A stretch of DNA of 64,000 nt from Lacrimispora indolis DSM 755 (GTDB lineage: Bacteria; Bacillota; Clostridia; Lachnospirales; Lachnospiraceae). The notes below the pieces were generated by a model. It did not search any database. It was not told the DNA's origin and saw only the letters and a list, made by a program, of their open reading frames with translations. Numbering within the stretch: position 1 is the first letter of the stretch; each line of letters opens with the position of its first letter. The stretch spans positions 4,196,001 to 4,260,000 of the forward strand of contig NZ_AZUI01000001.1 in assembly GCF_000526995.1 (NCBI RefSeq), read 5' to 3'. Shown in pieces: positions 46,352 to 55,923 of the stretch. The position numbers were made by a program, and so were the translations under genes.

Positions 46352-47145
46352 ATGAGTAATATTCATAAATCAATCACCGAACTCATAGGAAGAACGCCTC
46401 TTTTGGAGCTGGAGAATTATGAAAGAAAACACGGTCTGGAAGCGAAGATCATAGCAAAGCCTGAGTATTTCAATCCCAACCAGAGCGTAAAAGACAGGAT
46501 TGCACTTGCAATGATCGACGATGCAGAAAAAAAGGGACTCTTAAAGCTGGGGTATACCATTGTGGAGACCACCAGTGGAAATACGGGGATCGGCATGGCG
46601 GCAATTGCGGCAGCCAGGGGATATTCCTTCAGGGTATATGTCCAGGATAATGTCAGTGAGGAGCGGTTTAAAAACATCAAAGCTTTTGGCGGAGAAACAA
46701 CCAGATTTTCCCAGGTGCCCGAGGTCCAGGCAGTGTTAGATGAAACAGGCGGGGATTTTGTAGCGGCTGTCAGAACATTAAAGAAGAAAGTGCTGTCAAA
46801 AGAAAAAAACATCTTCTTTGTCAATCAGATCGAAAATCTGGCAAATCCTTCCGTTCATGAAGCGGCCACAGGGCCCGAGATATGGGCGGATACAGAGGGA
46901 AAGGTGGATATTCTGGTGGAAGCATTTACGATGAAAAATATGAGGTGGAAACCTATCAGGCATATGAAGCTGCAAAGGAAGTTGCAAGGACGGACGGGAT
47001 TTTAGTGGGAACCTCATCCGGGGCCGCCATTTTCGCAGCAACCAAGGTGGCAAAAAGAACGGAAAACAAAGGAAAGAATCTTGTGGTTATTTTGGCGGAT
47101 ACCGGTCTTAGGTACCTGTCCACGAAACTTTTTGAAGAAGCATAG
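46352..47145 (+). pseudogene. cysK: Cysteine synthase (cysK-like) broken by internal deletion and frameshift
   Basis: The N-terminal part is a normal O-acetylserine sulfhydrylase: ELIGRTPLLEL, the PLP Lys in NQSVKDRIAL, TSGNTGIGMA. At about 46917, after GKVDILV, roughly 60 codons are missing, including the GTGGT phosphate-binding loop, and the frame changes. The C-terminal part resumes in another frame (IYDEKYEVETYQAYEAAKEVA ... LRYLSTKLFEEA). The product cannot be active. The position between nifH-like and pair-2 genes shows that the cluster was linked to cysteine synthesis. Confidence 0.85.
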
Positions 47146-47165
47146 TGAAAGTTTGGAGGTTAAAT

Positions 47166-48629
47166 ATGGCAATTAATTTATCAAATTCAAATCTGGCCAC
47201 CAGGGAGACCCGGCTAGGCTCCATAACCGGATATGTCGGAGACTTGCATGATCTTGCCAGCCAGAGCAAATGCGGCAGCTTAAAGGGCTGCGGACGCTGT
47301 TTTTCCCAGTCAAGTACCTGCTTATCCGGCTGTGCCCTCAGCCAGCTTGGAGGGATCCGGGATGTGGCGGTCATTCACCACGGCCCTTCCGGGTGCTCGG
47401 CCACGGCAAGTTCTCAGTACATCATTACCAATCAGGTGGCTGCTAAAAGAGGTGTCGTAAACAAATCCGTCTATATTGGTACAGATATGAATGAGAATGA
47501 TACCATTTTCGGCTCCACAGAAGCGCTGGCGGATATCATTGTGGAGGTCAACCGGCGTTACCAGCCAAAGGCAATTTTTGTCAGCAGCTCCTGTGCCACG
47601 GGGATCATCGGAGAGGATATTGACAGCGTGGTGGATGATGTGAAGGACCAGATTCCGGTGCCTGTCATAGCTGTTCACTGTGAGGGCTTTAAATCACGGA
47701 TTTGGGCGACTGGGTTTGATATATCCGATCATGCGGTGTTAAGCGGAATCGTAAAGCCGCCAGAGCAGAAAAGAAACACCGTTAATTTTAAAAACTTTTT
47801 CGAAAGCGCAAGAAATGAAGTCATTGAAATGTTTAAGAATTTTGATTTAGAGCCCATTTTTTTATATGCCAATGCAACGGTGGAAGAACTGGAACATTTA
47901 TCTGAGTCCGTTGCTACGACATGCATCTGCGGAGTTCTTGGAAATTATCTGGGCAACGGCTTAGAAGAGCTGTACGGCGTTCCCTATATCCGGACCGTCA
48001 ATCCCTTAGGGATCGTCGGATTTGAGACATGGCTTAGGGAAATCGGAAGAGTTGCCGGCAAGCAGCTTCAAGTGGAACATTACATAGAAGAACAGAGAAA
48101 AATTTATATTCCCCAGATAGAAGCGGTGAAGAAAGAATTAAAGGGATTAAAAGCGGTTCTTGGAATGGGACCGGGCTACACCTTTGAGGTAACGAGAGTG
48201 TTAAACGAGCTGGGAATTGAAGTGGTTTGGGCGCTGGCATGGCATTATGACAAGAAATATGAAAACGGGGATGTTCCCCCTGCCATGAGTTATCTTCTTG
48301 ACAATAATATCAATTTTGAAGCCAGTGTGGCGGACCAGCAGAACTTTGAGGTAATGAACATCTTAAATAAGTACCGCCCTGATTTATACCTTTCCCGCCA
48401 TCCCGGCTCCACGGTATGGGCCATTAAACAGGGAACCCCGGCAGTCTATGTGGCGGACGAATACATGATATTCGGATATAAGCATACCCTGGAGTTCGCT
48501 CATACGGTTTTAGATACCATACGGAACCGGAGCTTTGAACAGAATCTGGCAAAAAGAGTGAAGCTGCCTTACACGGACTGGTGGTATAAGCAGGATGTGG
48601 GAAGCTTCTTAGAGGAGGCGATTGGCTGA
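47166..48629 (+). CDS. Nitrogenase-like component 1 alpha subunit (pair 2), cofactor His absent
   Basis: 487 aa of the NifD superfamily, divergent from pairs 1 and 3. An extra Cys cluster near the N-terminus (Cys 36, 42, 45, 52, 56) includes the first P-cluster ligand; others are in GPSGCSA and SSSCATGIIGED. The cofactor Cys is kept (TTCICGVL), but the position of NifD His442 is Tyr in AVYVADEYM. NifE, the scaffold protein, also keeps the Cys and lacks the His, so this pair may act as a NifEN-like assembly scaffold. A separate reductase is the alternative. Confidence 0.82.
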   Translation: MAINLSNSNLATRETRLGSITGYVGDLHDLASQSKCGSLKGCGRCFSQSSTCLSGCALSQLGGIRDVAVIHHGPSGCSATASSQYIITNQVAAKRGVVNKSVYIGTDMNENDTIFGSTEALADIIVEVNRRYQPKAIFVSSSCATGIIGEDIDSVVDDVKDQIPVPVIAVHCEGFKSRIWATGFDISDHAVLSGIVKPPEQKRNTVNFKNFFESARNEVIEMFKNFDLEPIFLYANATVEELEHLSESVATTCICGVLGNYLGNGLEELYGVPYIRTVNPLGIVGFETWLREIGRVAGKQLQVEHYIEEQRKIYIPQIEAVKKELKGLKAVLGMGPGYTFEVTRVLNELGIEVVWALAWHYDKKYENGDVPPAMSYLLDNNINFEASVADQQNFEVMNILNKYRPDLYLSRHPGSTVWAIKQGTPAVYVADEYMIFGYKHTLEFAHTVLDTIRNRSFEQNLAKRVKLPYTDWWYKQDVGSFLEEAIG

Positions 48630-49927
48630 TGGCGAAGATCTTAGATAAACAGAGGTATAAATGCGCGATGAGCGCCATGCAGACCGTTCAGGCAATCGAA
48701 CGGGCGATTCCTGTCCTTCATTCCGGTCCGGGTTGTGCCCAGAAGCTTTCCAATTCCTCGGGAAGCTCCGGCTATTTTTCACCCAACATCTATCCCTGTA
48801 CCAGCATCAACGAAAGGGATGTTGTATTCGGAGGTGTTAAAAAGCTTGAGTCAACCATCAAGCATTCCCTGGATGTCATTGATGCAGATTTATATGTGGT
48901 ATTAACCGGCTGTATCCCGGAGATCGTGGGTGACAACACCGAAGAAGTGGTGGAAGGGTTTCAGGATGCCAAAAAACCGGTGATCTATGCCTCCACCGCA
49001 GGATTTAAGGGCAACAACTACAAGGGCCACGAGCAGGTGGTGGATGCAATCATTGACCAGCTTTTGGAGCGGTCAGATATCCGGGTAAAAAATCTGGTGA
49101 ATATATGGGCAGATGTGCCTTATCAGGATGAGTTCTGGCTGGGAAATTTAAGAGAGCTTGAAAAACTGGTTGAGGAGCTTGGTCTTACGCCGAATACGAT
49201 ATTTGGCTATCAAAGGGGATTAAGTAACATAAAGAGGATACCGCAAGCCGAATTTAACCTGCTGGTGTCTCCTTGGGTCGGGCTTAATAATATGAAGAAC
49301 ATGGAGAAGAAGCTTGGAATTCCTTACCTCCACTATCCGACGCTCCCCATAGGGGCCTTTGAAACCAGTAAATTCCTTCGGGAAGTGGGCGGGTTTGCAA
49401 GAGTGCCAGAGGAGAAGATTGAAAGCCTGATTGCAGAGAAAGAAGCTTATTATTACTACTACATCGAACGCTATGCGGATTTATTCCTGGAGACCAGAGT
49501 CATGTCAAAACAGTTTACGGTTGTATCCGACGCCCAATATGCCCTTGGCATTACGAAGTTCCTGGTCAATGATCTGGGTTTATTTCCCGCAAAGCAGTTC
49601 GTGACGGATGACACCCCAAGAGAATTCAGGGAAAAGGTCTTTTCCTATTTTAAGGAACTGAATTTTGGCATAGAAGCAGAGGTGAGTTTTGAGACAGATG
49701 GCTACAAGATCCACAACGAGATCAAAGCCCATGACTATCATGGATATCCCCTGATTCTTGGAGGCCATTGGGAGAAAGAGATCGCAAAGCAGACCGATGC
49801 CCATTTCCTTAATGTATCCTGGCCGGTGAACGAAAGATTGGTGATGAACAGCTATTATGCAGGATATGACGGGGGCTTAAAGCTGATCGAGGACATTTAT
49901 TCTGTTGCCAGAACAAGATTCAATTAA
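48629..49927 (+). CDS. Nitrogenase-like component 1 beta subunit (pair 2)
   Basis: 432 aa of the NifK superfamily. Cys ligand positions: YKCAMSA, SGPGCAQK and LTGCIPEIVGDN. The ATG overlaps the alpha stop codon (TGATG), indicating coupled translation. It is followed by the second NifX-like gene. Confidence 0.85.
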   Translation: MAKILDKQRYKCAMSAMQTVQAIERAIPVLHSGPGCAQKLSNSSGSSGYFSPNIYPCTSINERDVVFGGVKKLESTIKHSLDVIDADLYVVLTGCIPEIVGDNTEEVVEGFQDAKKPVIYASTAGFKGNNYKGHEQVVDAIIDQLLERSDIRVKNLVNIWADVPYQDEFWLGNLRELEKLVEELGLTPNTIFGYQRGLSNIKRIPQAEFNLLVSPWVGLNNMKNMEKKLGIPYLHYPTLPIGAFETSKFLREVGGFARVPEEKIESLIAEKEAYYYYYIERYADLFLETRVMSKQFTVVSDAQYALGITKFLVNDLGLFPAKQFVTDDTPREFREKVFSYFKELNFGIEAEVSFETDGYKIHNEIKAHDYHGYPLILGGHWEKEIAKQTDAHFLNVSWPVNERLVMNSYYAGYDGGLKLIEDIYSVARTRFN

Positions 49928-49953
49928 CAGATCCGTTTCATGGAGGAAATATT

Positions 49954-50388
49954 ATGCCATATAAAATTGCGGTTGCATCTTCTGACGGAGTGAACATTGA
50001 TGTGAATTTTGGGGCAGCCCATAAATTTCTCATCTATGAGGTGGGGGAAAGCGGTGAGTACGCTCTTTTGGAAATCAGGGAAGCCGTAAAAGAAGCCGGG
50101 GAGCCTTCTTTCTGTAATGACGGGTGTAAAGGCGGGGGCTGCCAGAGTTCTAAAGAGAGCCATCCCTGGGTGGATTCCATAGCAGACTGCCGTTGTGTCA
50201 TCTGTAAAAAGATCGGCTTCCACATTCAAAAGCAGCTTGAAAAAAAGGCGGTCAGCGCCTTTGATGTGGAAGGGAAAATCGAGGACACATTGGAGAAAAT
50301 CACCTGGTATTTTCACCGGGTGGACCACCATCAGACACTTCGCGGGATGGCAAATGAAACGTCAAATAGAAAGGATGGAAAAAAGTGA
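49954..50388 (+). CDS. NifX-like protein with Cys-rich insert
   Basis: 144 aa. The N-terminus KIAVASSDGVNIDVNFGAAHKFLIYEV is the NifX/NafY fold. Compared with the protein at 42335 it carries an insert with FCNDGCKGGGCQ and DCRCVICKK, giving several clustered Cys that could bind a metal centre. It follows pair 2, as the other NifX-like gene precedes pair 1. The stop overlaps the next start. Confidence 0.78.
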   Translation: MPYKIAVASSDGVNIDVNFGAAHKFLIYEVGESGEYALLEIREAVKEAGEPSFCNDGCKGGGCQSSKESHPWVDSIADCRCVICKKIGFHIQKQLEKKAVSAFDVEGKIEDTLEKITWYFHRVDHHQTLRGMANETSNRKDGKK

Positions 50389-51215
50389 TGAGAAGAGGGA
50401 TAAAGAAGTTTGCTCTGGCAGCAGTATTGACAGCATTGGGGGCGGCAGTGCTGTCCGGCTGCGGGAAAAAGGCGGCAGCAGCGGACAGCGGCATCACAAA
50501 AGTGGTGGTTGGGACCGGCAACGCCTATGAACCATATTGCTACTTAGATGAAAAGGGAGAGCTTGCCGGGTATGAATACCAGGTTTTAAAAGCAGTGGAT
50601 GAGCTGCTCCCTCAGTATGAATTTGATTATCAGACCTCTGATTTTGCCAATGTGCTGATTTCTCTTGATGCAGGTAAGATTGATATTGCAGCTCATCAGT
50701 ATGAATGGAATGAGGAAAGAGATGAAAAGTATCTGTTTGGAAAAGAACCTTATACCACCTATGTAACCTATCTGGCCGTAGCAAATGACAGGACAGATAT
50801 CCAGTCTCTTGATGATCTTAAGGGACGGAAGGTAAAAAGCTCTACCGGGTCAAATTCCGTGTACATCCTGGAAAATTATAATAAGGATCATGAAGATAAT
50901 CCCATAAAAATTGACTACGTGAACAATTCAACCGATGAAGAGACTGTTACCGGTCTTTTAAACGGAGTATGGGATGCCACCATCTTAACAAAGCGGGATA
51001 CGGAAAAGCTGAATAAAAACTACGGAAACGGCAAGGAAGTCATAAAGGTGACGGGGGAGCCCATCCAGTCCTCATCCACGTATTTCATTTTTGCAAAGGA
51101 CAATACCCAGCTGCAGGAGGCAGTGGATGAAGCGGTGAAGCAGTTAAAAGAAAGCAGAAAGCTTGCACAGATATCAAAGGATGTAATCGGCGGGGATTAT
51201 ACGGAAAGCGAGTAA
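50388..51215 (+). CDS. Amino-acid-type ABC substrate-binding lipoprotein
   Basis: 275 aa with signal and lipobox VLSGCG. Close paralog of the protein at 37216 (GTGNAYEPYCYLDEKGELAGYEYQ, HQYEWNEERDEKYLFG). The ATG overlaps the NifX-like stop codon. Being translationally linked to cofactor and component-1 genes, it probably imports the reductase substrate, which by inference is a sulfur compound. Confidence 0.88.
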   Translation: MRRGIKKFALAAVLTALGAAVLSGCGKKAAAADSGITKVVVGTGNAYEPYCYLDEKGELAGYEYQVLKAVDELLPQYEFDYQTSDFANVLISLDAGKIDIAAHQYEWNEERDEKYLFGKEPYTTYVTYLAVANDRTDIQSLDDLKGRKVKSSTGSNSVYILENYNKDHEDNPIKIDYVNNSTDEETVTGLLNGVWDATILTKRDTEKLNKNYGNGKEVIKVTGEPIQSSSTYFIFAKDNTQLQEAVDEAVKQLKESRKLAQISKDVIGGDYTESE

Positions 51216-51219
51216 TGGT

Positions 51220-51921
51220 ATGGATAAACTGTTTGGCTGGGAGCGGTTCTTTGAAAATATCCCTAAAATTCTTCCATATTTATCAGTGACCTTTCTGATC
51301 GTGATCTATGCCACTGTATTCGGAGTGCTTCTTGCGGTTTTCATTGTTCTGACAGAGCTTAAAAGGATTCCGGTCCTGTATCCGTTTTTTAAGGTGTATG
51401 TCTCGTTTATGAGAGGGACGCCCATGCTGGTGCAGCTGATGCTCATTTATTACGGGATACCGGCTCTGATTGATCCAGTTTTAGGTACCAATATCAACCG
51501 GGGCTGGAGTGCGGTGACCTTTGCTTATATCACATTTATCTTAAATCAGGGAGCATTTCTTTCAGCCATATTTTACGGCGCGATCACCTCTGTCCCTTAT
51601 GGGCAGACAGAGGCGGGGTTAAGCGTGGGGCTTACAGAGCTTCAGACCTTTCGAAGGATCCTTTTGCCCCAGATGGTAAGGATCGCCCTTCCGCCCTTTG
51701 GTTCTGATCTGGTGGGGCTGTTCCAAAACTCCTCCCTTGTATTTCTCATTGGCGTTACCGATATCATGGGGAGGGCCAAATCCATTGGCGCGGCCACAAA
51801 ACATGTATTGGAAGCCTATGTGTTTGTGGTGATAATTTATATTGTTATCAGTTTAACGATCCGGCTTCTTTTTTATTACCTGAATACAAAACTGGAGTAT
51901 GGGAGAGAAGGATTAGAATGA
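51220..51921 (+). CDS. Amino-acid-type ABC transporter permease
   Basis: 233 aa HisM-type permease: FMRGTPMLVQLMLIYYGIP and the loop GAITSVPYGQTEAGLSVGLTE with LPQMVR. It has only a weak ribosome binding site and starts 4 bases after the binding protein, suggesting coupling. Confidence 0.9.
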   Translation: MDKLFGWERFFENIPKILPYLSVTFLIVIYATVFGVLLAVFIVLTELKRIPVLYPFFKVYVSFMRGTPMLVQLMLIYYGIPALIDPVLGTNINRGWSAVTFAYITFILNQGAFLSAIFYGAITSVPYGQTEAGLSVGLTELQTFRRILLPQMVRIALPPFGSDLVGLFQNSSLVFLIGVTDIMGRAKSIGAATKHVLEAYVFVVIIYIVISLTIRLLFYYLNTKLEYGREGLE

Positions 51922-52628
51922 ATTTTAATACCGCTCATTTTTATGAAAGCTTTATTTATGGTATCAGGTATTTTCCCAACACCCTGAGGCTTGTGTTCAT
52001 TCCACTGGCAATAGGCCTGACCCTGGGAACGGTGACCGCGCTGGTCAGGGTCTACAAAGTACCTGTCCTACATAAGCTTCTTGGGATTTTTGTTACCGTA
52101 TATCAGGGCGTTCCCATTGTGGTGGCACTGATGATATACAACCTGGTTTTCATGCTCAAATTCAATGACCTGGCCAGATTTTTACATATTAAAACAAAAG
52201 CCGCTGACGTGGATAATATCTGGGTAGGAATTTTTGCTCTGAGCCTTACTGCGGTCTGTTCCATTTCAGAGGGCATCCGGGGAGCTCTGTTATCCATTGA
52301 CAAGGGCCAGGATGAAGCCGGGTATTCCGTAGGACTTACAAAGGTCCAGACCATCAGGCGGATCATCATCCCCCAGATGATCCCGGCAGCCATCCCCACC
52401 CTGATCAATCACGTGGTTGGTTTGATCAAGGCCTCCTCTGTTGTCATGGCCATCGGCATTATTGAAATTGTGGCAGGAGCCACCATTCCTAGCTCCCGGA
52501 CCTATTCTTTTTTTGAAGGATATGTTGCTGCCGCAGTCATATACTGGGCATTTACCATTGTGATCGAATACCTGGCAAGGGCTTTAAGACGCCATATGAG
52601 TAAATTTAGGAGGAATCCATATGATTGA
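51918..52628 (+). CDS. Amino-acid-type ABC transporter permease
   Basis: 236 aa, second permease: [21 protein letters not shown] and IPQMIPA in the coupling loop. Four-base overlap with the upstream gene and eight with the ATPase gene. Confidence 0.9.
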   Translation: MNFNTAHFYESFIYGIRYFPNTLRLVFIPLAIGLTLGTVTALVRVYKVPVLHKLLGIFVTVYQGVPIVVALMIYNLVFMLKFNDLARFLHIKTKAADVDNIWVGIFALSLTAVCSISEGIRGALLSIDKGQDEAGYSVGLTKVQTIRRIIIPQMIPAAIPTLINHVVGLIKASSVVMAIGIIEIVAGATIPSSRTYSFFEGYVAAAVIYWAFTIVIEYLARALRRHMSKFRRNPYD

Positions 52629-53376
52629 AGTGAAAAATGTAAAAAAAGCCTTTGGAAAGCAGCAGGTCCTAAAGGATGTTTCTGTGGAGGTGGAGGATGG
52701 CCAGGTAGTGGTTGTCCTTGGCCCCAGCGGATCAGGAAAAACCACATTGCTGCGGTGCATTAATTTCCTGGAAAATGCGGACAGCGGACAGCTTGCCATT
52801 GGGGATACTTGTGTGGACTTAAAAAAAGCCACTAAAAAGCAGATCCTGGAGATCAGAAGGAAAACGGCCTTTGTGTTTCAGAATTACAATCTTTTTGCCA
52901 ATAAAACGGCATTGGAAAATGTCATAGAGGGCCTTGTTACGGCAAGGCGTATTCCCAGGGAGGAAGCCATGAAGCAGGGGAAGGAAGCCCTGGACTGGGT
53001 GGGATTAGGGGAGAAATATCATTTCTACCCTTCCCAGCTTTCCGGCGGGCAGCAGCAGCGGGTGGGCATTGCCAGAGCCTTTGTCTTAAATCCGGAAGTG
53101 ATTCTGTTTGACGAACCCACCTCAGCCCTGGATCCGGAGCTGGTGGGAGAAACACTGGATATCATAAAAAAAGTGGCAGGCAGAGGAATTACCATGATCG
53201 TGGTGACCCATGAAATGTCCTTTGCCCAGGATGTGGCGGATAAGGTGATTTTTATGGACGACGGAGTTGTGGTGGAAGAAGGGAAGCCGGAAAAGATTTT
53301 TTCAAATCCCAGGGAAGAGAGAACCAGACAGTTTCTGTCCAGGATCATTTCTCTGGAACCCAATTATTTCATATAA
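52621..53376 (+). CDS. Amino-acid-type ABC transporter ATPase
   Basis: 251 aa GlnQ-type ATPase: Walker [10 protein letters not shown] near residue 36, signature LSGGQQQR, Walker [14 protein letters not shown]-loop VTHEMSF. It is strongly similar to the ATPase at 60600 and could also serve the ATPase-less set at 37216-39544. Confidence 0.93.
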   Translation: MIEVKNVKKAFGKQQVLKDVSVEVEDGQVVVVLGPSGSGKTTLLRCINFLENADSGQLAIGDTCVDLKKATKKQILEIRRKTAFVFQNYNLFANKTALENVIEGLVTARRIPREEAMKQGKEALDWVGLGEKYHFYPSQLSGGQQQRVGIARAFVLNPEVILFDEPTSALDPELVGETLDIIKKVAGRGITMIVVTHEMSFAQDVADKVIFMDDGVVVEEGKPEKIFSNPREERTRQFLSRIISLEPNYFI

Positions 53377-53406
53377 GGGTGGGGCCTGGGAAAATAAAGA
53401 TAAAGG

Positions 53407-53710
53407 AAGCTTAAGCGGAGCTTTTAGACCTGGTTGGGATTCCGGCGGCAAAGGAAAGAATGAAGGATTATCCCCACCAGCTGAGCGGGGGAATGAGGCA
53501 AAGAGTGATGATAGCCATGTCTGTCTCCTCAGGCCCTCAATTGTTTCTGAATCCGCTGCACCCCTATACCGTGGGACTGCTGAAGTCCATTCCCGGAATG
53601 TACGGAGCTGTGCAAAACCCGGGAACCACCCGTCTTGCGGATCGGTTCCTATGAAATCGCATGCTGGAAGTATGAAAAGAAAAGCATTGTTTAGCAGGAG
53701 AGGAGAATGA
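53407..53710 (+). pseudogene. Remnant of an OppD-type peptide transporter ATPase
   Basis: Readable pieces are [24 protein letters not shown] and [14 protein letters not shown], joined directly to [18 protein letters not shown]. The Walker B and H-loop region of about 70 residues is deleted, and Walker A is missing at the front. The tail keeps [11 protein letters not shown] in a shifted frame. It resembles the intact gene at 36064. It shows that a peptide importer once stood here too. Nothing else lies in this 335-base gap. Confidence 0.75.
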
Positions 53711-53711
53711 A

Positions 53712-54824
53712 ATGTTACAGGTAAAGACCCCGGAAATTTATATAAGTGAACCAGGCGCCATAAAATCACTTGGGACCGTTGCTGAAAAGTACGGAAAGCG
53801 CGGGCTGATCGTCTGGTCGGCAACGGCAAGAAAGGTCACGGAAGAAGCCGTGGCCGAGGCTCTGGGAGTACAGAGGATCATCTATATGGAATATCTGCTG
53901 GAGGGATATCCTACGGAGGATAAGGCAAATGAAATAGCGGAGCTGTCAGAAGAAAAGGGAATCGAAATCCTGATCGGGATCGGCGGCGGAAGGGTCATTG
54001 ACACAACAAAGGCAGCCGGAGACATTTTAAAAATACCGGTTATATCCGTTCCAACCATAGCCGCCACCTGCGCGGCCTGGGCTGCATTGTCCGTGATGTA
54101 TACGAAAGAAGGAAACTTTGATCATTTCCGGCGCAACGGGCATTCCCCAAAAGCGGTGGTAGCGGATACGGAAATCCTGGCAAATGCGCCGGTTCGGTAC
54201 TTAAGGGCCGGAATCGTGGATACCCTGGCAAAATGGTATGAAACTTCCGTGGGTTTTGACCTCTCGGACAGCGACTTTTCCCATATAAGTTCTGTCAATA
54301 CCGCACGTCTGGCATATGATTTTCTGGATAAACAGGCGGCAAAGGTGATACAAAATGCAAGGGAAAAGAAGATTGATGAAAATACCGTTAAAACGGTGGA
54401 TGCCATTCTTTACCTGGCAGGAAATGTGGGAAGCTATGTGGGAGACAAGGCATTTTCCGGATTTGCCCATCCCTTTTACCATTCTTCCAGGATCGTGAAG
54501 GAAACCAGAAAGACGCTTCACGGCGAACTGGTGGCATTCGGGCTTCTCATGCAGGCGGTTCTGGAAAAGAAGAGCGGGGAGGAAATCCTTGCCGTGGTAA
54601 AGAAGTTCGGTGAGCTTGAAGTGGCCTTCACCCTGGAGGAGATCGGGATAGACGGACAGACCGAGGAGAAGCTTCAAGTCATTTCAGACCGGATCCGGGA
54701 GGTATTCGGAGGGATTTCCATATTGGAGGGAAACTCCGAGGAAAGGGCGATTATAAACGCGGCATATCAGGCGGATCACTACGTCAGAAGATATAGAAAG
54801 GAATTGGAATATGTCAATGGTTAA
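53712..54824 (+). CDS. Iron-containing alcohol dehydrogenase / glycerol dehydrogenase-like
   Basis: 370 aa. The NAD-binding motif GIGGGRVIDTTK near residue 90 and metal-binding positions in VDTLAKWYE (Asp), FAHPFYHS (His) and TLHGELVAFG (His) are as in GldA. It oxidises or reduces an alcohol with NAD(P). The next gene, an aminotransferase, overlaps it, so the two may act in sequence on a product of the pathway. The actual substrate is unknown. Confidence 0.82.
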   Translation: MLQVKTPEIYISEPGAIKSLGTVAEKYGKRGLIVWSATARKVTEEAVAEALGVQRIIYMEYLLEGYPTEDKANEIAELSEEKGIEILIGIGGGRVIDTTKAAGDILKIPVISVPTIAATCAAWAALSVMYTKEGNFDHFRRNGHSPKAVVADTEILANAPVRYLRAGIVDTLAKWYETSVGFDLSDSDFSHISSVNTARLAYDFLDKQAAKVIQNAREKKIDENTVKTVDAILYLAGNVGSYVGDKAFSGFAHPFYHSSRIVKETRKTLHGELVAFGLLMQAVLEKKSGEEILAVVKKFGELEVAFTLEEIGIDGQTEEKLQVISDRIREVFGGISILEGNSEERAIINAAYQADHYVRRYRKELEYVNG

Positions 54825-55923
54825 AGAAAGAAGCGGGGTGCAGAAAATCGCGCCTTATCAGGCGGCCAGATCCTTAGAGTCAGTGAAACGGGAATTTGGC
54901 CTGGACCAGATCATCAAGCTCGCGGGAAATGAAAACCGTCTGGGCTGCTCTTCCCGGGTAGCCGGTATTCTGGAAGAACAGAAAAGCCAGTTCTCCTTTT
55001 ATCCGGATTCTAACTGCACGGTCTTAAGAGAACGGCTGAGTTCTATCCATAACGTGGAACCGGATCATCTGGTGTTCGGCAACGGGTCCTTTGAACTGAT
55101 CGCATTGATTGCCCATGCGTATCTGGAAACAGGGGAAGAAGCAGTCATTCCGGATCCTTCCTTTGGCTGGTACCGGAATGTGACGCTGCAGATGAACGGG
55201 AAGCCTGTTATGATTCCCTTAAAGGAGTTTGCCATTGATACGGATGAAATCCTGCGCCTGATCAGCGGGCAGACAAAAATCATATGGATCTGCAATCCCA
55301 ATAACCCCACCGGAACGGTCTTAAAGGAAGAACAGTTGAGGGATTTTATAAAAAAGGTGCCGGATCACATTCTGGTGGTTCTGGATGAAGCATACATCGA
55401 TTTTGTGGAAGAACCTTATTTTGACACCACAGAACTCATAAAACAGCATAAGAATGTGATCCTTCTGCGGACGTTTTCCAAGCTCTACGGCCTGGCCTCC
55501 TTCCGGATCGGATACGGAATCGGAGACCCGGAGCTGATAGAAAAAATAAATAAGGTAAGAAGCCCTCTCAGCGTAAGCTTTCCGGCGCAAAAGGCGGCTG
55601 AAGTGAGTCTGGAGGATGAGGATTTTAAAAGACTTGTGCTTGACAATAACAGAAAGAGCCTGGATCTGTATTATTCGGAATTAAAACGGCTGGGACTTGA
55701 TTATGTGAGGTCAAACGGAAATTTTATTCTGATCAGGACCGGAGCAGACGGAGAAGCCGTGGAGAAGGCTTTTCTGCAAAATGAAATTATTATAAGAAAT
55801 GCATCGGAATTCGGCCTTGACGGCTGGATCCGGGTATCCGTCGGAACCTTTGAAGAAAACAAAAAAGTGATCCGGGTGCTGGAATCATTCACACAGGAAA
55901 GAAAAAGACAGGAGGAGAGTTAA
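54811..55923 (+). CDS. HisC-like class I/II aminotransferase
   Basis: 370 aa PLP enzyme of the histidinol-phosphate aminotransferase group. Motifs include LAGNENRLG, NPNNPTGTVL, DEAYIDF, the PLP Lys in RTFSKLYGLASFRIGYG and the terminal Arg in WIRVSVGT. No other his genes are near, so a role in histidine synthesis is unlikely. Its place between the dehydrogenase and a sulfonate-type importer suggests amination of an organosulfur or related carbon skeleton. This is inference. Confidence 0.82.
   Translation: MSMVKERSGVQKIAPYQAARSLESVKREFGLDQIIKLAGNENRLGCSSRVAGILEEQKSQFSFYPDSNCTVLRERLSSIHNVEPDHLVFGNGSFELIALIAHAYLETGEEAVIPDPSFGWYRNVTLQMNGKPVMIPLKEFAIDTDEILRLISGQTKIIWICNPNNPTGTVLKEEQLRDFIKKVPDHILVVLDEAYIDFVEEPYFDTTELIKQHKNVILLRTFSKLYGLASFRIGYGIGDPELIEKINKVRSPLSVSFPAQKAAEVSLEDEDFKRLVLDNNRKSLDLYYSELKRLGLDYVRSNGNFILIRTGADGEAVEKAFLQNEIIIRNASEFGLDGWIRVSVGTFEENKKVIRVLESFTQERKRQEES

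Noticed and set aside
54811..55923. Histidine biosynthesis aminotransferase (hisC)
   Set aside because: Sequence class fits, but no other histidine genes are nearby and it is coupled to a dehydrogenase in the sulfur-linked cluster.
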